Assembly: GCA_964634255.1 (NCBI GenBank)
Contig: CAZWJC010000004.1
Span: forward strand, 13,082 to 77,081
From: MWDV01 sp964634255
GTDB lineage: Bacteria; Verrucomicrobiota; Verrucomicrobiia; Limisphaerales; MWDV01
Length of the DNA stretch: 64,000 nt
Direction: 5' to 3'
Shown: piece by piece, positions 58,153 to 64,000 of the stretch
Layout: each line of letters begins with the position of its first letter
How positions within the stretch are numbered: position 1 is the first letter of the stretch
The notes under the pieces: model-generated
The model's database searches: none
Told to the model about the DNA's origin: nothing
What the model saw: only the letters and a program-made list of their open reading frames with translations
Program-made: the position numbers and the translations under genes

Positions 58153-60246
58153 CTACAGCCCTTTCACCCAGATATAGTCCAAGCCAACAACGCCGGGCTC
58201 GACGCATTCCAAGACCAGTTCCTGCGGGCCGGCTCTCAATTCCACGGGCTTGAAGTTCACATTGAGCACGCGTGGCCGGTGAGCGGATTGGAGCCCCACG
58301 GTTTCGCCGTTGTCGTCGAGCGGGAGGGGTTTTCCATTTACCAACGCGCGCACGGTGGCGCCGCCGGGCTGGTGAGCTGCGACGAGGTGGATCACGACCT
58401 TGCCGTCCTTCTCGATTGGCAGCCGGAGCTTGAGTTGGCCGCCTTTTTCCGCGCGCCATTGCACGACCTGTAGTTGCGTGGCCACCGGAAACGGAACGGT
58501 CTCGACCTTGCCCGCCGTCGCTTCGGCGTGCAGTTGGCCAGCGAGGTAAATCTTGGCGCTGGTGGCACCGCCCGCAGCGACCGGTTCACGTTTGGGTAAC
58601 GCGGCGATCTTGAGGTCGGCAGGCATGAGGCCGCGATGATCGTCCACGGTGCCGGGGCGCGCATAGACGTACGCGATCCGCGCGTAGCTCATGCCCGCCA
58701 CCCGGCGATGCGCCCAGAGCTCCATCAGGGCCGCCAGCGATCTCTCAAACGGAATCGCGTCCAGCAGGTGGAAGCGGTGGTTGGAGACGTAGCCCGCGGT
58801 GTCCGGGCCGGAGTCGAGCGGCTGCCCGCAGTAGGGATGATCGAACAGATCACAGCGACTCCAGGCATAATTGAAATAATCTTCCGAGCCGGTGCCAAAG
58901 GTGGAAGGGGTCTGCTCGCCGTCCACGAGAAACTTCTCGTCGCCTTCGCCCCACCAATTGCCCCCCGCGGTCGGCACGCCGGTGGGATTCATGATCATGG
59001 CGGCGCACCCGGCGAACACGCCCTGGCCGATGGCAACCGTGTATGGCAAATCAATCGCCCCTGCGCCGGCCAGCAGGTCATGATCGGCCCGCCATTTGGC
59101 GCGGAAATAGAGCGACCGGTCGTCCCATTGCCACGGACCGAGCTGAATTGCTCCTTCCACCCGGACGGAGGCCTTGGTGTAGTTCACGATCTCCAACTTG
59201 GCGGACTGCTGGAACGGCATGACGAACCGGCAAATCATCGTGCCGTCGGGTGCGACTTCAAACGGCAAACTCGAATAGGGATTTACCCCCGGCCCGGAAG
59301 CGAAGAAGTCGCCCACCGGCGCTTCGACCTGTGGCCGTTGCGAGCCATCGAAGGCAATCCGCAGCAGGCAACCGCGGAGCGCCTCATCCAGCACGTCGGC
59401 CTGGAGGCGGAGTTTTAGCTCATGCACCGCACCCGGGCCTTTGCCTTCGGAAGACCAGGTCCAGTTTGCGCCCGGGTCAATTGTGCCCGCCAGCCCTACG
59501 GGCTCTCTGGTTTGTCCGCTGCGCGGCTTGGTGAGTGCAGCGACGGCGGCTCGGATCAGCGACGCGCTCGCCATGATGTCCTTCTGGGCGTCGAACGTCC
59601 GCACGTTTGTGTCCTTCGGATACAGCCGGACCTGGAGGTGATAGAAATGCAGATCGTCGAGCTTGCCCTCCCACGTTACGCGCAGGCCACGGGCGAAGGG
59701 AATGGGCAAATAGTCCGCGTCCTGTTGCACGAAGGCGTCGCCGGCATCGAAGTCCAAGCCCGCGGTCTTGCAGAAGTGAACGGAACGGCGGGCGAGGAAC
59801 TCATAGGCGTCGCCTTCCCAAACCGGCGTGGTCTTGTCCGCAGCCGAGCCATCCTCCGACGGATCGAGATAGACGCGCAACACTCCGCCCATGCCGGCAG
59901 ACCAGCCGCGAACGATCGCACCCGGGCCGTCCGCATCCGCAAGGAGATACAGGCCAGGTTGGCCGTCGCGTTCCGCGCGCAGCACTTTGAGGAAGTTTGG
60001 GATCGGCTCCTGTCCAAATCCGTCCGCGTTGGACAGCCAGCCGGGGGACTCACTCGTGGTCGAGCGCCGGTCGTAGCTGGAAAACTGGATTGTCCGGTAG
60101 GCGGGGTCAGGCCAGCGCGCCAACCGACCGAGGTCCGCCATCTCTCCGAGCAGCGTTCCCGTGGTAACCGGCAGGGCGAGCGACTCGGCCATGAAGGCCA
60201 TATTCATCAGGAGCCAGGAGCAGCAAAGGGTTGCGATGCGTTGCAT
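58153..60246 (-). CDS. Exported DUF2961 / GH172-family protein
   Basis: 697 residues. Signal peptide region IATLCCSWLLMNMAFMAESLA. The first half is the DUF2961 beta-sandwich: QFSSYDRRSTTSESPGWLSN, DADGPGAIVRGWSAGMGGVL, LRVYLDPSEDG, NPYSSLPFEVAPDGTMICRF, GNWWGEGDEKFLVDGEQTPS, GTGSEDYFNYAWSRCDLFDH. The GSEDYFNYAW motif and its Glu/Asp residues agree with GH172, to which difructose-anhydride and alpha-D-arabinofuranose-active enzymes belong. The last roughly 190 residues are an extra beta-rich domain. It sits downstream of kbl on the same strand, 114 bases away; a role in plant or actinobacterial glycan breakdown is inferred. Confidence 0.87.
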   Translation of the reverse strand: MQRIATLCCSWLLMNMAFMAESLALPVTTGTLLGEMADLGRLARWPDPAYRTIQFSSYDRRSTTSESPGWLSNADGFGQEPIPNFLKVLRAERDGQPGLYLLADADGPGAIVRGWSAGMGGVLRVYLDPSEDGSAADKTTPVWEGDAYEFLARRSVHFCKTAGLDFDAGDAFVQQDADYLPIPFARGLRVTWEGKLDDLHFYHLQVRLYPKDTNVRTFDAQKDIMASASLIRAAVAALTKPRSGQTREPVGLAGTIDPGANWTWSSEGKGPGAVHELKLRLQADVLDEALRGCLLRIAFDGSQRPQVEAPVGDFFASGPGVNPYSSLPFEVAPDGTMICRFVMPFQQSAKLEIVNYTKASVRVEGAIQLGPWQWDDRSLYFRAKWRADHDLLAGAGAIDLPYTVAIGQGVFAGCAAMIMNPTGVPTAGGNWWGEGDEKFLVDGEQTPSTFGTGSEDYFNYAWSRCDLFDHPYCGQPLDSGPDTAGYVSNHRFHLLDAIPFERSLAALMELWAHRRVAGMSYARIAYVYARPGTVDDHRGLMPADLKIAALPKREPVAAGGATSAKIYLAGQLHAEATAGKVETVPFPVATQLQVVQWRAEKGGQLKLRLPIEKDGKVVIHLVAAHQPGGATVRALVNGKPLPLDDNGETVGLQSAHRPRVLNVNFKPVELRAGPQELVLECVEPGVVGLDYIWVKGL

Positions 60247-60360
60247 CCCATTCCAATAGGCGAATTGGCCGCGCGAGGCGAGATGAAAGCGCCCAAACCC
60301 GTGCCAGTGGCAATCGCCAGGAATGGCGTCCGCGCGTTCGGCTCGTTTCAGTGCTCCGCG

Positions 60361-61545
60361 TCAGAGTCCCAGCTCGCGCCGGACTTCTTTGAATGCGTTC
60401 AGCGCAAACTCCAGGTCCTCCGTCGAGTGCGCGGCGGAAACCTGTGTCCGGATGCGCGCCTTGCCTTGCGGCACGACGGGATAGGAAAACCCGATCACAT
60501 ACACGCCCTTCTGGAGCATGGCGTCGGCGAACTTGGTTGCCAGCGCGGCATCGCCGAGCATCACGGGCACGATGGGATGTGTGCCGGGCAGGATGTTGAA
60601 GCCGAGCTTCGTCATGCCCTCTCGGAAGAAACGCGTGTTGGCTTCGAGCTTGTCGCGTAGGGCCGTCGAGGCCGTGAGCAAGTCGAGGACTTTGAGGGTC
60701 GCTCCCGTGATGGAGGGCGCAAGGGTGTTTGAGAATAGGTAGGGCCGCGAGCGCTGGCGGAGCAACGCAACGATCTCCTGCCGCCCGCTGACGTAGCCGC
60801 CGCTCGCGCCGCCGAGCGCCTTGCCCATGGTGCCGGTGAGGATGTCAATGCGTCCCATCACGTGGTGATGATCATGCGTGCCGCGTCCGCGCGCGCCCAT
60901 GAAGCCCACGGCATGCGAATCGTCCACCATGACCAGCGCATCGTATTTGTCAGCCAGATCGCAGATCGCGGGCAGGTTCGCGAGGTAGCCGTCCATGGAG
61001 AACACACCGTCAGTGGCGATCAGCCGGAAGCGGGCGCTGGCGGACTCTTTCAACTTCGCTTCCAAGTCGGCCATGTTGTTGTTGGCGTAGCGGAGGCGTT
61101 GCGCTTTGCAGAGGCGGATGCCGTCAATGATGCTCGCGTGGTTCAGTTCGTCAGAGATGATCGCGTCCTCCGGGCCGAGCAGCGTCTCGAAGAGGCCGCC
61201 GTTCGCGTCGAAGCAGGACGAGTAAAGGATGGTGTCCTCCGTGCCGAGGAACTCCGTGAGCTTGGCTTCGAGCTGTTTGTGGACGCCTTGCGTGCCGCAG
61301 ATGAAGCGGACACTCGCCATGCCGTAACCCCATTGGTCAATCGCCGCCTTCGCCGCCGCAGCCACCGCCGGGTGTTGCGCCAAACCGAGATAATTGTTGG
61401 CACACAGATTCAGGACCGGTTTGCCATCTGAAACGCGAATCGTCGTGCCTTGGGGCGTGAGGATGACGCGCTCGTTCTTGAAAGTGCCGGCGGAACGAAT
61501 GCCATCGAGCTGTTTCTCCAGGTGAGTTTGGAAGGCTGCATTCAT
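60361..61545 (-). CDS. kbl: 2-amino-3-ketobutyrate CoA ligase (glycine C-acetyltransferase)
   Basis: 394 residues, PLP-dependent alpha-oxoamine synthase family. Marks: LCANNYLGLAQHPAVAAAAK, GMASVRFICGTQGVHKQLEA, VMVDDSHAVGFMG with the cofactor Asp/His, and the PLP Lys in TGTMGKALGGASGGYVSG. It splits 2-amino-3-ketobutyrate with CoA into glycine and acetyl-CoA, the second step of threonine breakdown. Assignment is secured by tdh in the same operon, two genes upstream. It begins six bases after the TRIC gene. Cytoplasmic. Confidence 0.95.
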   Translation of the reverse strand: MNAAFQTHLEKQLDGIRSAGTFKNERVILTPQGTTIRVSDGKPVLNLCANNYLGLAQHPAVAAAAKAAIDQWGYGMASVRFICGTQGVHKQLEAKLTEFLGTEDTILYSSCFDANGGLFETLLGPEDAIISDELNHASIIDGIRLCKAQRLRYANNNMADLEAKLKESASARFRLIATDGVFSMDGYLANLPAICDLADKYDALVMVDDSHAVGFMGARGRGTHDHHHVMGRIDILTGTMGKALGGASGGYVSGRQEIVALLRQRSRPYLFSNTLAPSITGATLKVLDLLTASTALRDKLEANTRFFREGMTKLGFNILPGTHPIVPVMLGDAALATKFADAMLQKGVYVIGFSYPVVPQGKARIRTQVSAAHSTEDLEFALNAFKEVRRELGL

Positions 61546-61551
61546 GGGGGA

Positions 61552-62217
61552 TCAGGGTTTGGGTTGTGGTTGCACGGCCGGCGTCGGGACGGAGTCCGGT
61601 TGAAACACGGGCAGGGAAATCTTCAGCCAGATGCCGAGGACGCGCAAAGCCAGAATGAGGCTGACGGCGATGACGGTCACCGCGTGGTGTCCCGGCCACC
61701 AGTGGTGCAGAATCACGAAGACGATTGCGCCAGCCATGGCGGCCGTGGCGTAAAGGCGAATGTGCGGACGAAAGACCATCGGCACGTCGCCCGTGAGCAC
61801 GTCGCGCAAGATGCCGCCGGCCACCCCGGTGATCACACCAAGGAGCACAGACACCGGCGCGGCAAAGTGCAGATCAACCCCCTTGCGCGTGCCGACGATC
61901 GTGAACAACGCCAGCGCGAAGGCGTCCGCCACCAGCAGGAAGTTCTCGGGCAACTCGTGCAAGCGGCGCACGAAGAAGGTGGCCACGGCGACCAGGCTGG
62001 CGTTCAACAGGTACGCTGGATTTCGCAGCCACGCCACGGGGCCATCGCCGACCAGGATGTCGCGCACCGTGCCGCCGCCATACGCCGTGACCAACGCCAG
62101 CACCACCACGCCAAAGAGATCCACCCGCTTGCCGCGTGCCGCCAGCACGCCGCCGATGGCCGCCACGCCGATCGCGAAATGCTCCAGCAATTGTTCCATG
62201 AGCAGGCTGTTGCTCAT
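61552..62217 (-). CDS. TRIC/UPF0126 family membrane channel, probable glycine transporter
   Basis: 221 residues with seven membrane helices in two repeats, each with the TRIC kink motif: VVLALVTAYGGGTVRDILVG and VLLGVITGVAGGILRDVLTG. Length and pattern fit bacterial TRIC channels (UPF0126; YadS/YicG relatives). The gene lies between tdh and kbl, overlapping the tdh stop by four bases and ending six bases before kbl. Since those enzymes turn threonine into glycine, a channel locked between them most likely moves glycine (or threonine). I recall genome-wide fitness work linking some UPF0126 members to glycine uptake; this needs checking. K+ flux, reported for TRIC proteins, is the alternative. 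Confidence 0.88.
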   Translation of the reverse strand: MSNSLLMEQLLEHFAIGVAAIGGVLAARGKRVDLFGVVVLALVTAYGGGTVRDILVGDGPVAWLRNPAYLLNASLVAVATFFVRRLHELPENFLLVADAFALALFTIVGTRKGVDLHFAAPVSVLLGVITGVAGGILRDVLTGDVPMVFRPHIRLYATAAMAGAIVFVILHHWWPGHHAVTVIAVSLILALRVLGIWLKISLPVFQPDSVPTPAVQPQPKP

Positions 62218-63242
62218 CGCCAGTTCAACACGACCTTGCCCGACTCGCCGCTGAGCATCGCCTCAAACCCCTTCTCGAACTCGGTGTAATGGAAGCGATG
62301 CGTGATGATGGGCCGGATGTCGAGGCCGCTCTCCAGCATCACCGTCATTTTGAACCACGTCTCGTACATCTCGCGGCCGTAAATGCCTTTGATTGTGAGC
62401 ATGCTGAAAACCACCTTGTTCCAGTCGAACGGCACCTGCTGCGACGGGATGCCCAGCATGGCGATCTTTCCGCCGTGCGCCATGTTGTCTACCATCTCGC
62501 GCAGACCCGCCGGGTTGCCGGACATTTCCAAGCCGACGTCGAAGCCTTCCTTCATGCCCAGTTCCTTCTGGAGGGCGGCCAGGCTGCCGCCGTTTCCCAC
62601 ATTGAGCGCCACGTCCACGCCCATTTTCCGCGCCAAGCCCAAGCGGTATTCGTTCACGTCAGTGATCACGACGAAACGCGCGCCGGCATGCTTGACCACG
62701 GCGGCCGCCATGATGCCGATTGGGCCGGCGCCGGTGACCAACACGTCTTCGCCAAGCACGGGGAAGGACAATGCCGTATGCACCGCGTTGCCGAACGGGT
62801 CAAAGATGGACGCCACGTCCCGGTCAATGTTCGCCTTGTGATGCCACACGTTGGTCATGGGTACAGAAATGTACTCCGCAAACGCACCCGGGCGATTCAC
62901 CCCAATGCCCACGGTGTCTTTGCACAAGTGCCGCCGCCCCGCGAGGCAGTTGCGGCAGCGCCCGCAAACCACGTGGCCTTCGGCGCTTACCACCTCGCCC
63001 GGGAAGAAGTCCTTTACGTTCGCTCCGACACGCACCACTTCGCCGACAAACTCGTGGCCAACAACCATCGGTACGGGAATGGTGCGCTGCGCCCAATCGT
63101 CCCATTTGTAGATGTGGACATCCGTGCCGCAGATGCCCGTGCGGTCCACGCGGATCAGCACGTCGTTGATGCCCACTTCGGGTTCGGGCACGTCCGCGAG
63201 CCACAGTCCCGGTTTCCGTTCCTGTTTCACCAATGCTTTCAT
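62214..63242 (-). CDS. tdh: L-threonine 3-dehydrogenase
   Basis: 342 residues, zinc-containing medium-chain dehydrogenase. Catalytic-zinc residues in GICGTDVHIYKWDDWAQ and GHEFVGEVV, structural-zinc cysteines in CGRCRNCLAGRRHLC, NAD-binding motif VTGAGPIGIMAAAV. HIYKWDDWAQRTIPVPMVVG is characteristic of Tdh among its relatives. It oxidises threonine to 2-amino-3-ketobutyrate with NAD+, which Kbl then cleaves. First gene of the tdh-TRIC-kbl operon; the promoter must lie in the 120 bases shared with the divergent XRE-cupin regulator. Confidence 0.96.
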   Translation of the reverse strand: MKALVKQERKPGLWLADVPEPEVGINDVLIRVDRTGICGTDVHIYKWDDWAQRTIPVPMVVGHEFVGEVVRVGANVKDFFPGEVVSAEGHVVCGRCRNCLAGRRHLCKDTVGIGVNRPGAFAEYISVPMTNVWHHKANIDRDVASIFDPFGNAVHTALSFPVLGEDVLVTGAGPIGIMAAAVVKHAGARFVVITDVNEYRLGLARKMGVDVALNVGNGGSLAALQKELGMKEGFDVGLEMSGNPAGLREMVDNMAHGGKIAMLGIPSQQVPFDWNKVVFSMLTIKGIYGREMYETWFKMTVMLESGLDIRPIITHRFHYTEFEKGFEAMLSGESGKVVLNWR

Positions 63243-63289
63243 TCTGGTTTCGGTTGCGGGCGCGATTGCCCAGCGGTTGATTCTTCTCG

Positions 63290-63301
63290 TATATCGAACG
63301 A
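63290..63301. promoter_or_regulatory. Candidate operator copy 1 (TATATCGAACGA)
   Basis: One of two identical 12-base copies in the tdh/regulator intergenic region, 61 bases apart. The core CGTATATCG is nearly palindromic. This copy is about 48 bases from the tdh start. Confidence 0.45.
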
Positions 63302-63350
63302 ACGTCCGCTATCGTAGACGCGCAATTCCAGTATGCAAGACATTTTCCGA

Positions 63351-63362
63351 TATATCGAACGA
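63351..63362. promoter_or_regulatory. Candidate operator copy 2 (TATATCGAACGA)
   Basis: Second copy, with a perfectly palindromic core CGATATATCG (63349-63358). It runs into the ATG of the regulator gene, where bound protein would block transcription or initiation. No Shine-Dalgarno sequence precedes this ATG. Confidence 0.45.
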
Positions 63363-63961
63363 TGAAAAAGACCGCCGCCCCGCCATCGCCGTTGCCGAAG
63401 CCCGCTGATCCGTTCAATCCCCCGCTCGGGGCGCGTGTGAAGGAACTGCGCGCCACCCGGGGTTGGTCGTTGGACGCCCTCGCCAAGGCCAGCGGCGTCA
63501 GCCGCTCCATGTTGAGCCAGATCGAGCGTGACCAGGCCAACCCTACGGTGGCCGTCACGCTGCGGATCGCCCGTGCTTTCGCGATGTCCTTGGGCGATCT
63601 CTTGCAGATGGAAGGCGTGACTTCCGCTGTGAACGTGATCCGCGCGGATGACCACGCGTATCATTACCGGTCGGACAAGGATTGCCGGATTCGCACGCTC
63701 TCGCCGCTGAACCTGGAGAAGGACGTGGAGATTTACGAGGTCGGCTTGGAGCCGGGCGGCGCTCTGCGCAGTGCGCCGCATTTCCGAGGCACGCAGGAAT
63801 TCCTGACGGTCCTCAAAGGCCAGATTCGCGTGGAGTCGGCAGCCGACGCGGAGGAACTGGCCACCGGCGATTCGGCGAGTTACCGGGCCGACGTGCCCCA
63901 CGCCATCGTGAATTCTGGCAAGGGAACAGCGCTCGCGTACCTGATCGTGATCTACCGCTAG
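63362..63961 (+). CDS. XRE-cupin transcriptional regulator, divergent from tdh
   Basis: 199 residues: helix-turn-helix of the XRE type (about 22-77; ARVKELRATRGWSLDALAKA, GVSRSMLSQIERDQANPT) and a C-terminal cupin sensor domain (about 120-195; YEVGLEPGGALRSAPHFRGT, LTVLKGQIRVESAADAEEL, RADVPHAIVNSGKGTALAYL). Regulators of this class usually sense a small molecule through the cupin and control the neighbouring catabolic operon, here probably threonine/glycine metabolism. The ATG lacks a ribosome-binding site and overlaps the TATATCGAACGA repeat, which hints at a leaderless, self-regulated transcript. It ends 40 bases before the window edge. Confidence 0.9.
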   Translation: MKKTAAPPSPLPKPADPFNPPLGARVKELRATRGWSLDALAKASGVSRSMLSQIERDQANPTVAVTLRIARAFAMSLGDLLQMEGVTSAVNVIRADDHAYHYRSDKDCRIRTLSPLNLEKDVEIYEVGLEPGGALRSAPHFRGTQEFLTVLKGQIRVESAADAEELATGDSASYRADVPHAIVNSGKGTALAYLIVIYR

Positions 63962-64000
63962 GCGGCTCAAACCAACATGAGGCCGGGGTGTTTCCCGGTT

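Overview
The window is a GC-rich bacterial chromosome segment that I read as Verrucomicrobiota, most likely the Limisphaerales/Pedosphaerales group. The evidence is the gene types: many secreted Ig-like, FG-GAP/VCBS and PQQ-type propeller proteins; a pseudopilin with the FTLIELLVVIAIIAILAA leader; DUF1080, DUF2961 (GH172) and Tat-exported sugar-isomerase proteins; and numerous short palindromic and heptameric intergenic repeats. There are no rRNA or tRNA genes, no prophage and no CRISPR array.

Layout. 1-12.5 kb: a multidomain GHL10 glycosidase-like protein (cut by the window edge), a XerC/D-type recombinase, an exported M20 amidohydrolase, a dipeptide epimerase, an FG-GAP protein, an FKBP isomerase, a two-gene keto-sugar operon (DUF1080 plus sugar isomerase) and a GH5-like protein. 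12.6-18.5 kb: a FIST sensor coupled to a hybrid histidine kinase, then hemG/hemY-type oxidase and hemH. 18.7-21.4 kb: VTC polyphosphate polymerase, DUF4956 membrane protein and an HlyD-type adaptor. 21.5-28.1 kb: a long co-directional chain yicC, gmk, coaC, membrane histidine kinase, NtrC-type regulator, small membrane protein, squalene/phytoene synthase. 28.6-38.6 kb: a surface-protein cluster (two paralogous PQQ propellers, a pseudopilin, an FG-GAP protein split by an in-frame TGA, and another FG-GAP protein), with a pair of SPFH membrane proteins inserted.

38.7-49.3 kb, minus strand: hemL, a porin behind an excellent NtrC-type palindrome, and a tripartite efflux operon (TolC-like, long MacA-like adaptor, ATPase, MacB-like permease). 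The adaptor, ATPase and permease are separated by repeat-filled patches; one patch holds an 86-bp partial copy of the ATPase start, a lipoprotein gene without a start codon and an unknown 127-residue ORF. 49.5-58.1 kb, plus strand: a Gld-type ABC exporter (ATPase, permease, GldG-like), DUF4340, an AsmA-like giant and a small exported protein. 58.2-64 kb: a GH172-family protein, then kbl, a TRIC/UPF0126 channel and tdh as a threonine-to-glycine operon, divergent from an XRE-cupin regulator with two copies of TATATCGAACGA in the shared promoter region.

The strongest leads are: a roughly 50-residue C-terminal module shared by five exported proteins; the NtrC-like box before the porin; families of paired micro-hairpins with compensating stems in the efflux operon; the VTC-DUF4956-adaptor module with a possible Pho-type box; the tdh-TRIC-kbl operon that points to glycine movement; and the in-frame TGA. 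All family assignments come from reading the sequence; no database search was run.
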